Shown piece after piece: positions 44,930-55,500 of a stretch of 64,000 bases of DNA. The DNA comes from Lolium rigidum (Eukaryota; Streptophyta; Magnoliopsida; Poales; Poaceae), in the NCBI RefSeq assembly GCF_022539505.1, contig NC_061514.1, positions 43,478,179 to 43,542,178 of the forward strand, read 5' to 3'. A program made the translations under genes and the position numbers. Position 1 is the first letter of the stretch; every line of letters starts with the position of its first letter. The notes beneath the pieces are model-generated. The model was not told where the DNA came from. It worked only from the letters and a program-made list of their open reading frames with translations, and made no database searches.

Positions 44930-45300
44930 AACAGTCAACACACGACTAAACCAGAGGAACAAGCCTGAGCCTCGCGCAGAAGCACGCCATGGCGGAAAGC
45001 GACGCCGGGGACACCTCCTCGAGCACGCGGTTCAGCGCCAACTTCGGCAGGTCGAGCACCATGAGCGTGGGCTCCCTCGCCGCCTTCTCCTTGGACGACG
45101 GAACTTTTCAGACGCCATGCTCCGTCTTGCCCAGCCGCAGGGAGGACCATTGCTTGAGCAGCTCCTGCGGCGGCAGCGCTAGCAGCAGCGCGACGAGGTC
45201 AAGCTCCCGCGCGCACGAGCTGACATGGCATGTAGGACGAGGGGTTGACAAGGAGCTGCGTGAAGGCCACGAGCCACTTGGAGCTGGCGCACGCTGTTCT
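44930..45300 (-). pseudogene. captured F-box gene fragment
   Basis: The minus strand encodes DLPKLALNRVLEEVSPASLS followed by AMACFCARLR. This matches the F-box pattern (LP, then a Leu-x-x-hydrophobic core, then Cys/Val-x-x-x-(W/L)R). Upstream in the same frame is ELDLVALLLALPPQELLKQW. F-box proteins are substrate adaptors of SCF ubiquitin ligases. An internal stop (…EHGV then TGA) breaks the frame, and no complete substrate domain is visible. Confidence 0.5.
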
Positions 45301-46129
45301 GCCCCGGTCGCCGTCGCTTCATCGGCCGCTCAGGTGGACGCGCGCAGCTGCCGCGACAACCTGGCCCAGGACAGGCTCGCGTTGCCTCCGTCACATCGCC
45401 CGCTCCTCCGTTGCCCAACGCCCCCACCTCGCCTACTCCTCCATGGCGCCACCGCGCATGACCCGCTCGACGGCGCCCCTTCGCGCGAAGAAGCTCCCCT
45501 TGGTGCGTCGTCACTCCCTCCATAACTTGTTATGGGCTATGGCAGCCATTGCCTGCAAGCGGCCCGATACGCGTCGGTACATCAGCAAGACAAAGAGAGG
45601 GGAAGAGAGAAGAAATGGAGGTCCGGCAGCGACACACTTTTTTCTTGAACTCGACTTCCCGATCCCGACGTCTTCCTCGTCGCCGGCCCCCTCTTGGACA
45701 CCGGCGCTTGTAGCACATGGGGCAGCAGCGCACCGTCGAAATTTGGAGACAGGCGCTCGTCCATGCTGCAGCCCAGCTCGTCGCCGCCGAACCCTTCGTG
45801 GCTCGACCCTTCTTCCCTGGACACGGCGTCGAAGCCAGAGCCTTCAGCACCTATTCCCTCGGCGTCGGTGGTGCCTGCTTGGGCGGAGACGCTCGATTCG
45901 CCACCTTACGCAGCCCCCGGCGAAGGAATCAGCGAGCCAATGTACTCGGGTACAGGGGAGAAGAAACTTGAGGTTTCACCCCCTTCCAAACAATGGAGAA
46001 CGGTCCGCTCTGTTGTTGCCCCCGCGGCCATTGCCTGCAGGCAACACTCCTCGCCGTTTAGTACAAGATCCAATGAAAAGGGGGAGACGACGACGGCGCA
46101 CGTCGATGGCTAACTGTACCTGCGAGTCG

Positions 46130-46560
46130 GCGGCGCGTGTGGACGGCTCGCTGGCGACGGCAGGGCCGGCGCATGGGGACGATGCACGGCGAAGACGTAC
46201 GATGGCGACGTCGGCGTCCTTGACGGCTCGCTGGCGACGGCAGGGCCGGCGCACGGGGACGACGCACGATGGCGACGGCGGCGACGTCTGCGTCGTCGAC
46301 GGCTCGCTGGCGACGGCGGGGACGGCGCATGGCGAAGACGTGCGCTGGCGACGGCGGCGTGGATGGCTCGCTGGCGACGGCGGAGACGTCACACGGCGGA
46401 TGGCGGCGACGTCGGCGACGTGGACGGCTTGCTGGCGACGGCGGCGACGGAGCGCGGCGGGCTGGCGACGGCGGCGACGGAGCGCGGCGGGCTGGCGACG
46501 GCTGCGACGGAGCGCGGCGGGCTGGCGACGGCGGCGACGGACCGCGGCGGGAGCTATCTG
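46130..46560 (+). repeat. GC-rich minisatellite inside the MULE
   Basis: Four tandem copies of a 30-base unit (GGCGACGGCGGCGACGGAGC followed by GCGGCGGGCT) lie at about 46435-46555. They are preceded by longer, less regular copies containing GGCTCGCTGGCGACGGC. The array stays open in three plus-strand frames, giving artefactual Arg/Ala-rich ORFs. Confidence 0.85.
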
Positions 46561-47540
46561 CGCGTCGGCGGCTAGAACATCAGGGAACACGGGGGAGAGG
46601 GTTGGGGATGGAGGACAGAGCCCCTACCACTTTTTGGTAGACAGCACGTCTCCTGTCCCCCGACGCGAACAGCAGGTAGCGTACCGTCTGGCAAAAAGCC
46701 GGGAGAAAAGGAACAACGGGCGTGACAGGAAAATGAAAAGTGGAGGATAATGTTTCACCATGTCAGACTTTGCACCAATCTTCAGGTTTAGATCACCGGC
46801 AAAGAAGACACCCACACCCATGCTTGGGTGTACAAAATCCACACTCAGTAGAAATGTAATTTATATGCAAACACAATCTATCACATTAGTTAAATCGATA
46901 AAACCTAGAGTACGTTATAGCTAGTCTATTGAGTACCGCATGGCTAGATTACGGTTCGATGAGATAGAGAAGGATGCAAGTGCGTAATTCTTGAGATTTG
47001 TTTAGATTCAACTGTGTGTTATTTCTTACATTAAGAAAGCATTAAGATTTATCTCAGTCTGGTCTTGACTATTATGAATTTAATGTATCTGAACACAATC
47101 TATCGCCTAAACAAAACCGATGGCTAGTTTGCCGAGGAATGCATGGCTAGTTAAAATGTAGTTTCAGGGGGAATATCGATGAACCGCATGCCTAAGACAT
47201 TTGTTCTCAAATCCATATAGATTTGCTAATCGCCTATATTTGTTTAGGTGTAAAGGTACTATATTGAGGGTTAATATCTCTATGTTGAGGGTTATTATTG
47301 ATCATGTATTCTTTATCGTGCAGTCCCCGTATTTGGAGAATTTTGTTCTACAGAAATCCAAAAAATGGCAGGAAAATTATATCACCATGCAACTTGTGTT
47401 GAATGACAATTATGTAAATTGTTTGTGAAACTGTTTACTTGTAGTGTTTTCGAAAGTTGTCCTTAGGCGGAGTTCATGTGAGGACACATGCGTATTAGAC
47501 TAGCATATCGATTGGGTTATAACTGTGTGTTACACGGCAT

Positions 47541-48192
47541 GGAGATATCAAACCAGTGATGTGGACACACGTTATGAACAACTAGAGGCCGCTACCAACT
47601 ATTGTCAGAGTAGAAGTACATGTGTCATGTCTATTCGCGTGTGAATATATAGGGTCGCACACTTAAGGGGTTGAAAGCCTAATCCGAATTGGATCCGCAT
47701 TTGGCTAGGATCAAGGTCCTAATGGGACTCAAGTGTTTAAACCCATCAGGGATGCCTATACAAGAGAGGGTGGGATGAGCTGATTAGGGTTGAACCACTG
47801 CACCTAGCCGCCACGTACTCCTCTCACACCTTAGTTGCACGTGTTGACCTAGCAGTCCATAGATATGGAGATGTCAAACCAGTGATGTGGACACATGTTA
47901 TGAACAACTAGATGCCGTTACCAACTATTGTTCGAATAGAAGTACCCGTGTCATGTCTATTCGCGTGTGAACATATAGGGTCACACACTTAAGGGGTTGG
48001 AAGCCTAATCCAGATTGGATCCACATTAGACTATGCTCAGGGTCCTAACGGGATTCAAGTGTTTAAGCCCATCATGACGCCTATATAAGAGAGGGTGGGG
48101 CGAGCTGATTAGGGTTGAACCACTCGATCTAGCCACCACGCCTCTCATGCCTTAGTTGCATGTGCTGATCTAGCAGTTCGGCGTGTGGCGCT
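47541..48192 (+). repeat. 326 bp tandem duplication, promoter/LTR-like
   Basis: Two head-to-tail copies (from 47541 and 47867) share GTCAAACCAGTGATGTGGAC-like and CACTTAAGGGGTTG stretches. The second has GCCTATATAAGAGAGG, a good TATA box; the first reads CTATACAAG. The style resembles an LTR U3/R region, but I cannot fix element ends. Confidence 0.7.
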
Positions 48193-48199
48193 TCCACTT

Positions 48200-50017
48200 C
48201 GTAGGTGCGGATATATTGGAGGTGCTGTACTTGTAGCACTTGGATGAGCCATACATGAGGGAGCTTCTCAAGGGACTGCCTGACGTGCTTCATAGTCTAA
48301 TCTGGTACAAAATTTTGTTTATGTGGTAATCTCGCGATCTATGACTACATCAATCCTAGCCTACCCGGATGCCTAAATTTCCACCATCATGATTCGGATG
48401 TTTGTGGCTCTAGCATTGGACTTCACCTTGTCCGTCTTGGCCATCAACTTCCCTCTGATGGCCCTCACATTCATCTCCTTGAGAGCAACGCTCTGATCGT
48501 CTGCAAGCCGGAGAGCCTCCCACTTAAGTTCATGTTTGGGTTCACTCCCGCCAACTATCATGCATCTACTGAGGTTCCGAAAACGAATTCCAAGCACCCA
48601 ATAAAAATATCCGGGCCGGCATTTTATCCGGGATGTGTTCAGGTCATTTTTTGTGAATCAACTGAAACCAGCGGTTATTATCTAGACTGGGCCTATATTC
48701 GAGCATTCAGGTAAGGTTTTATGAGCACCGTTGCAAGCAAGACTGTATCAGTAGAAAAATATTCAGTTCGTCGGCGAAAATTGCATTCAACTATTTGTAA
48801 ATCAGGACCATATGAAATTATACATTGTTTCAAAACTGGACTGCATAAAAGAAATCATAAGGTTGCTTCCATTTGTCGGGAAGAAGAATCACAATTTTTC
48901 TACTCTGATGGTACGATGCTACCAAACGGTCCGTACTGCTGCGACCATCGGTGATTGGACGGTTGTACTAGCCTGCATCGACTACACGGAGCGGCAGCGG
49001 GACCTGGTATAGGATTCCAATCAATGCCCGGGTGGCCATGCGGCCCATGCCGCGAAGCTGAAAAATCCAACGTTCGTACATGTGTGCTTTCTCTGATCGA
49101 TGTACTATATGAATCCGCAAGAGGCACTGAATGATCGGTGTATGAAGGACTTCATACGATAGAGTAGTACATGCAATCCAGGAATCTGAATGCGTGTGGT
49201 GCATCTGAGCATATATTTAGATCATTCAGCAGAAAAGTTTGCTGAGAAAGCATGCACGCGCATTTCCCGAATGCCATATGTTTACTTGAATGGAGCGTAT
49301 TCAAAAACGCTAGTAATGCATCTGAATAGCAGTACAGAATCTACTATTCTGTCCAGTCCCGCGCGGTAGAGTCCAGAGTGCCGAACCATACAGTCCTTCC
49401 TTTAAAATATGTACGGACATCTATCTCCAGGTATCAGTAAAATCAGGAGTTTAAGTTGGCACAATCAGATCAAAATAGCTTAACGAAACCCACAGAATAT
49501 GTCATTCTAACAAATTAAAATAATCTGGCTTTATGGGGAGTACCGCCTAGAACAACGGTAGAGTACAACACCAATCGCTATAAAGTCCTGCCATTTGCAA
49601 ACTGCATGGTCACGATCAATTTGATGATAAAAGACAAGTTTTCATGTACAGTTATAGTTTCTCACACATTAAGCTGGAACATAGTTCTTCTATATTACTA
49701 CATGAATTGTTGATCAGATTGAACGGAAGGCCTATTTAAATAATATGAAGGCAACTACAGCAAAACAGAGTAACACCTATACTGACGAGCATTTCCTATA
49801 CTGCAGAGATGCACTCATTGGCATAACTGTTTGGAGATCTCGAAGCTTCATCTGATTAATTCTTTCAGCTTGAGCTCCCTCTGCTCAAATTTACCGATGG
49901 CAGCCAAGGAAACTCCTGCCAGTGTCAGCCATATCGAAAGCCGCGTTCAGCTAAGCACTGGTGGGCAAAAAACAAGCAGATGGTACATTCAGAACACAAA
50001 ATACCTCAGATTCCAGA
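48200..50017. other. no gene recognised
   Basis: Intergenic sequence without recognisable coding, RNA or repeat-end signals. A 74-codon minus-strand frame at 48373-48597 is Lys/Glu/Ala-rich but too short to assign. Confidence 0.4.
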
Positions 50018-50557
50018 TCAGACTCGATGTGGATCTCGCCTTCTTCTCCTTGGAAGCCGTTCCACGGGAACATTGCGATCTAGATCCTCGATTTGACGCT
50101 CGATCTCTTCATTGGATCTATCAAACATGACATTATCGGAGAGTTTACAGGATACGATGCCCGGATCTGGATCCTGAAGGTGGATGAGCCAAGCAAATCG
50201 ATAAAAGAAAAAATAAACGGAGCAATAGACATGAATAACAGCATATGTAGAGAAATGGATATAGGAAAAATGCCTCATAAGAGCTCCTCGCTTGACAGAG
50301 ATGAATCTGGATCGCCTTCTTCTCCTTTGAATCCGGTCCACGGGGAGATAGCGAGGTAGATCTTGGTGAGAGTTAAAGAGATCTCGATTTGACCTGGCGA
50401 GAGAGAAGAAGCGGAGAAATCGCGGCATCGATATCAAGCTTGGCGGCGGCGGCGGCGGCGGCGGCGTAGCAAGATCGACGGTGACTGGAATGGCAGACGG
50501 GGAGGACGGGTGCGGTGTGGGGGCGAGAGACGCGTATGGAGACAACCATGGCCCCAC
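50018..50557 (-). other. possible unrecognised minus-strand gene 5' end with a duplicated segment
   Basis: The minus strand is open for 179 codons from an alternative start and contains a poly-Pro run from a GGC repeat (50442-50466). A roughly 75-base segment occurs twice (about 50028-50098 and 50305-50395), sharing TCGCCTTCTTCTCCTT and CTCGATTTGAC. Between the copies lies an AT-rich, intron-like stretch ending in ACCTTCAG. This could be two duplicated small exons. I recognise no domain. Confidence 0.25.
50442..50466. repeat. (GGC)8 microsatellite
   Basis: Eight uninterrupted GGC units. Confidence 0.9.
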
Positions 50558-51106
50558 TAGCAGGGAATCTTCAGTCTATACACGCTTACAGAAAATCAAA
50601 TACAAGACCAATACACAGCGATACGGAGAGATACACACAGCTTGGTCAACGGGGAGCGCAAATCCCAACAGACAGCAACGGCCTCGATTTTGCATGCGCC
50701 CCATTTTAACAGCACCATCTGCGGGTCCGTCCCTAAGAGCATCTCCAGCCGCGTCCCCCAAACCGTCCCCCAAACCGCGCCGGATCGAGCGTTTGGGGGA
50801 CGTGTTTCGTTCGTGCCGCGTTTGGGGGACGTCGCTTCCCAGCCGCGTCCCCCAACGCCGCCCCAAACATTTAAAATAATTTTTTCGGCATTTTTATTTC
50901 AATTTCCACAAACTAATACATAATTTGGAACGTGGTTTACACGAAAACACGCTTGGAACATGGTTTTCCACAAACTAATACATAGTTTGAACCATGGTGG
51001 ACACAAATATAAAATATTGCAAAGAAACTAAACCTAACTAGGCCGTGCATCGAAGGTTTCGTGTGTTCGCTGCTAAGAAAGAACACTCGAGGGCACACCC
51101 GATCAC

Positions 51107-51592
51107 CTAAAGCTGGAAAATCCAGCGGGAGGATGGTGCCCTTGTTGGTTCTACCGATGAGGCGAACGAGCAGAAACCTCCGTGCACGTATTCGCTCGCG
51201 AAGAAACAACACTCATTCGGTCGTCCTCCTCGTCGGTGCTTGTCGTCGTCCCCGTCGACGTGGTAGTCCCGGAGGCGGCGCCTCTCGTCGAAGACCTTGA
51301 CTTTCATGTCCTCGTTGCCGAAGTAGGAGAACACGAGGATGAAGCCGGCTTGGAGGCCGTGGTGGCGCGCGAACTTCTCCCGGCCGATGTTGAGGTACAT
51401 CTTGCCGCGCGCGTCGTAGATCGCCTTGACGATCCACCGGCGATAGCCGCACGAATGCTCCCGCGGATGCATCGTGCGCGGGCGTACGCCGCCGACGTAC
51501 TCGGCGAAGGAGTCCGGCAGCCTCTGGATGCCGCGCGGGTCGCCCTTGAGGACGTGGACGAACTCGAACAGGACGTCCGGCTCCACGTCCAT
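51107..51592 (-). CDS. B3-domain-like protein inside a transposon
   Basis: The 161-codon minus-strand ORF starts MDVEPDVLFEFVHVLKGDPR. The B3 DNA-binding fold follows: LPDSFAEYVGG, then GYRRWIVKAIYDARGKMYLN, IGREKFARHHGLQAGFILVF and MKVKVFDERR. B3 proteins are plant transcription factors. The family's usual Gly-Trp before the x-x-F motif is Gly-Arg here. An upstream in-frame ATG at 51693 (MSGRGGPRGRGRGRG) is in another frame and probably marks the older start, lost by a frameshift or the TGA just before 51604. The C-terminal third (HRRGGRPNECCFF on) runs out of the domain toward the element end. Similar B3-like ORFs are, as I recall, very numerous in Triticeae genomes, which fits spread by transposition. 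Whether it is expressed is unknown. Confidence 0.55.
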   Translation of the reverse strand: MDVEPDVLFEFVHVLKGDPRGIQRLPDSFAEYVGGVRPRTMHPREHSCGYRRWIVKAIYDARGKMYLNIGREKFARHHGLQAGFILVFSYFGNEDMKVKVFDERRRLRDYHVDGDDDKHRRGGRPNECCFFASEYVHGGFCSFASSVEPTRAPSSRWIFQL

Positions 51593-51782
51593 CTCCGACG
51601 ATGATGCGTGGAAGGCGACGGCGAGCGTTCAGCTACGCCGCGGCCACGACCACGACCACGGCCGCGGCCGCGAGGTCCGCCTCTACCAGACATAGCGTCG
51701 AGTCTTGTTGAGAGATGGTGGCGGCTAGGGTTTGGGAGAGAGGCGCTAGGGTTTGTGTGTGAGAGGGACGATGAGAGGCGCC

Positions 51783-51793
51783 CCTTTTTATAG
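51783..51793 (-). promoter_or_regulatory. TATA box of the transposon-borne B3 gene
   Basis: The minus strand reads CTATAAAAAGG about 90 bases upstream of the ATG at 51693, inside the element. Confidence 0.5.
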
Positions 51794-52591
51794 GCCGGAG
51801 GGAGGCGGAGGAGCGGTGGCGCTCATTAGCGCCGGCACGCAGAGCTAGGCGCGACGGGACGCGTCGCTGCGCCCTCTGCGGGAACTGCACCGTCGCTGCG
51901 CGCCAATAACTTCCGTCGCGAGGTAGGCGACGGTTAGGTTTAAATTAATTGTGCCGGCGGCGGGTCGGCCCCGCCACTCCCGCTCTCGCTTCGTTGTGTC
52001 CGGCGTCCCCGGTGCGTCCCCTGTGGGACGGGGACGGGCTCGGGCGCCGGACACCGAATGGGGGCGCGCCGGACGAAAAAGGGCTTTGGGAGACGCGGCT
52101 GGAACGCTTTTTTTGTCCGGCGCGCCCCAAATCCCTTTGGGGGACGCGACTGGAGATGCTCTAAACCTCTTCTCCCCTAACCTGCGAGGCTGCGACTTTG
52201 CCTTTGTAAACCGTCTGATTAGTCACATTTCTAAGCATTTGAATCAGCAGACAACGCCCATCACTCCATTAGTCCATTTATATAAGCTACAAACCATAAG
52301 TCGCGGTAATATTGTACGGAGTACTACCACAGCTGATCTTTTTCAGTACTGCAAATATTGTACTGTACCATAAGTCGCAGTAATATAAGTACTGCAAGAG
52401 TGAGACATAGATTCAGAAATTTCGGGCAACGGAGAAATAGCAAAACTGAGACATTATACATTTTCATCTTCTATAGTGAACTTCTACAAGCATAATGTTG
52501 TGAAGCTGTCTTTGAATTTTGTACACAATCTACAGACCACTTCGGTCAACATCGTCATAAGTACAGGCATTTCGCGTGTGAGTGGTCTTGT

Positions 52592-55500
52592 TTAGTCAGC
52601 ATCCTCGACACCAAAATCTGGTTCCGGAGGCTTTGGCAATCTCACAATGGTGGGAACGGTCTTGTTCCGAAGCCGGTGAACTCCCCGGAGGGCGTTGGCT
52701 GCGAACCGAGACGCATAGATGGTTGCTCCCAGGCTAGGGCCACTGCTACTGCTCTGGCGGTTCGCCGCCTCTTCTTCCCTGCGACGCTGCTCCGCCATCT
52801 TCCTCTTGTAGTAGCGGCGCCAAGCCGCCTGAACGAAGCATGCACCCCAGGTCCTCCACTGCTGCGAGTAGAACCGGAACGTGTGCTGAACCTGCCTACT
52901 GTGGAGTCTCCTGAACTGGCTGGCCACGAATTTCAGTTCATCGGCGCGCAAGGAGAATGCCTCAACCTCACTTAGAGCTTTCACTGTACGGGTCGAAGAT
53001 GGGAAATTGGCAGCAGACTTGGGATCCAATGCCCACGTGAGTAACTCCTCGCCACAGAAATCACCCTCCTTTAGCTGGACCTTGTTGAAGAACCCACTCC
53101 GTCCCCCATCAGTGGTCATACTCTCCAAACAGCCGTGTAGAATAAACTGCATCTCGTCCACTGGATCACCTTCCCTCAAAATGTATTCGTGCTCGGTGTA
53201 GAGTGCAGGCCTTAAGCGCTCGCATATTGCATCTAGCAATCTTTCATCCATATTCTCAAACAAAGGTACCTATCAGCAGCAAAACAAAACAAGGTCAGAG
53301 ATCAGTGTAATTCACTACAAGATGCGGAAAGATAATTGACCAGACATATCCTACCCTTTTCACCAAACCCAAACAGAGATGGCGTTTGATGTCCCTCCTA
53401 AGATCTTTTGGAAGGGTTTGAACCAAATTTTCTTCATCTACTCCTCTGGTCTCCAACCACCTGTACCGTTCATATCGCCTTACTCGTTCTCTGATTTGCG
53501 GTGGCAGTGAACGGTGATGCATCCACCTCTCAGCATCTCGTTTTTTAACTCTCATCTCTTCAAGGCGTATAGCAACTGATTGAAGGTAGGTCTGAAAAGA
53601 AAAGGTTAGAATCAGGCAAACAAAATTGCTGAAAAGATAGTTTCCAAGCAATGTCACTCTACCTGCATGTTACCGATGAGGAGCGCAAACAGGATTAGTC
53701 CAAGGATGCATATAGCAATAGAGAATAACACCTCCCAGGGATATGTGCTTGTTACAAACCCTTGGCCAAGGGTACTGTTAAACAGAAGGAAGTTAAACAT
53801 AGCAAGCATAATGAACCACAAATATAGGATATTGAAATGAAATACTCTCTAGCCGCAAACATTAGTCATTGTGCAGACAGAAACGATCTTCAAGGTACCA
53901 CTGCTAATTTCTATCAGAATAGTTTGTTAAGGATCGCAAAATAGTACACTATAGTAAAGCCTAATATATCATGGAAGTAGATTTCACAGCAAATCTAGTA
54001 ATGTGAATTTCATGCTGCCAATTAAAAGAAAAATATATAACAAAGGTCCATTAGTCTTTGAAATGTTTAACCAATACAGTTTCTAGAACACCATACATTT
54101 ACAATTGGAAAGAGTACACGGAAAATGACAATAGCAAATATAAACTTGCAACAACAAGAGTGCAACTTTTGACATTCAGGCAGAAGGAACCAGGTTAATG
54201 AGGATCCGGGGTTCAAAAAATAGCTTTTGTTAGATTTCCGGCCTAAGCCACCAGTGTTCTGGACAGGCTGCTTGGCATGCCATTTTTGTTGTACATAACA
54301 TAAAATCCTGTGCTTTCTTCATCTTGCATGACTAACATTATCAGAGTTCTGTTCAAGATAAAACCGCCCTCTTTCTATGTGTTATTGCAGATCCTGCTAC
54401 TGACCAGGGAACCAGGAATCGGCGGCAGCTCTCTTTGGCTCCCTCCTCTCGGTTATTTTTTTTATCACACAAATCATATTTGTATCAGTAAGTTTAGTTC
54501 TAACATTATTATTTCCAAACAAAACCTAATCTAACACCAGTGATCAGTCAGTCCAGATTAAGCTTACAAGTAACACGGCTTATACAATATGTCATATTCT
54601 CCCAAAAAACCTGGCTCCAACCCATGTGGTTTTCCGGACCATAAAGCTAACCAATATTAAATCACAAACCGAGCAATGGACAGAGCGAATCAGTTTCGGT
54701 CACTTCGGCTTCGGTTCAGGGAGTTATTTGCAATTTACGAGACCGAGCATTCGGTGTATCGATCGATCGGTTCGGTATTAGGTTTTGGACAGAACGCACC
54801 AAACAACTGGGGGCCTTTGTCGCGTGGCGAGCAAGACCCGCTGGCCGAGGACGAGGCACCATGCGGTGAACTACCTCGGCCAGGAGCTCCGCGGCGGGCG
54901 AGGTACCTAAGCCCGACCGCCCGTGGGATGGTGGTGGCAGAGCCGGCAGCACGTGGACGCGCATCTCGGGGGACTGGACACTACATCCGGCTTAGCGAGT
55001 GCTTGCCACCATGTAAAACAAATTTGGGCTAATTTTAAGAAGGTCGAGAAAATCATAAATTTACAAACGGACCGTTTGATCCTACTTAAACCAGTTTTTG
55101 TAAGCAAGTGATTTTTTTGATCTCCTCTAAATCAACTCAAATTTTATACACATAATCTCTTACACAAGAGTGGAGAGAATATGAAGGTTTTACATTTTTT
55201 TATTTTTTTTGAATTTGGGGGGGCACCTTGTGGAACTCGTGGATAGTGAAAGCCACTCTAAACATATTTTAGTTAGTGGCAGACAAGGCAGACAAAATGC
55301 AACATATATCAAATAAAAGGTAACATGTAATAAAAGCAACATTTGTCACATAGGAGGTAACATGTGAAAAACGCAACCAGCAGTCATGACAGGAGCAACG
55401 TCTCCATGCAGTTACAATGCCCAACAGTGATATCATATGAACAGACTGAGCAATGGAATTTTCACATGGTTCTAGCAAATGTATCATTACGAAAACGAAG

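Larger units (their letters stand above)
44069..46846. mobile_element. Pack-MULE-like element with captured gene sequence
   Basis: Inverted ends share TTGTACACCCAAGCATGGGT and continue GTGGGTGT. The left copy starts near 44079 and the right, inverted, ends near 46837. A 10-base target duplication AGTAGAAATG flanks the element (44059-44068 and 46847-46856), and the host tandem-repeat unit is continuous when the element is removed. The 2.78 kb element has GC-rich gene-like sequence inside, including an F-box fragment and a minisatellite, but no transposase. Confidence 0.8.
41822..47150. repeat. higher-order tandem repeat array, split by a MULE
   Basis: Three kinds of unit recur in order. Unit D is about 350 bases (41822-42190 and 43455-43820, GCAGGTGTAG then ATCTCCAACA). 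A and B units of about 250 bases each both contain TAAGGACTTTATGATAAAA-like stretches; they occur near 42229/42481, 42891/43143 and 44020/47031. Unit C is a spacer with GGTGTGCCTTGTCTCCTC. The last A unit is interrupted at 44068 by the Pack-MULE and resumes at 46857. No coding potential is evident. Confidence 0.75.
50737..52161 (-). mobile_element. Harbinger-like element carrying a B3-domain gene
   Basis: Inverted ends are GAGCATCTCCAGCCGCGTCC at the left and GGACGCGACTGGAGATGCTC at the right. A TAA target duplication flanks the element (50734-50736 and 52162-52164), as for PIF/Harbinger transposons. The 1,425-base element lacks a transposase but holds a minus-strand B3-like ORF with its own TATA box. 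Confidence 0.85.

Noticed and set aside
45245..46750. 501-codon plus-strand ORF inside the Pack-MULE
   Set aside because: Much of it is the translation of a GC minisatellite that is open in several frames; it has no recognisable domain.
54676..55032. 118-codon plus-strand ORF left of the palindrome
   Set aside because: It crosses the boundary of the palindrome and has no domain; it lies in a CNGC intron on the opposite strand.
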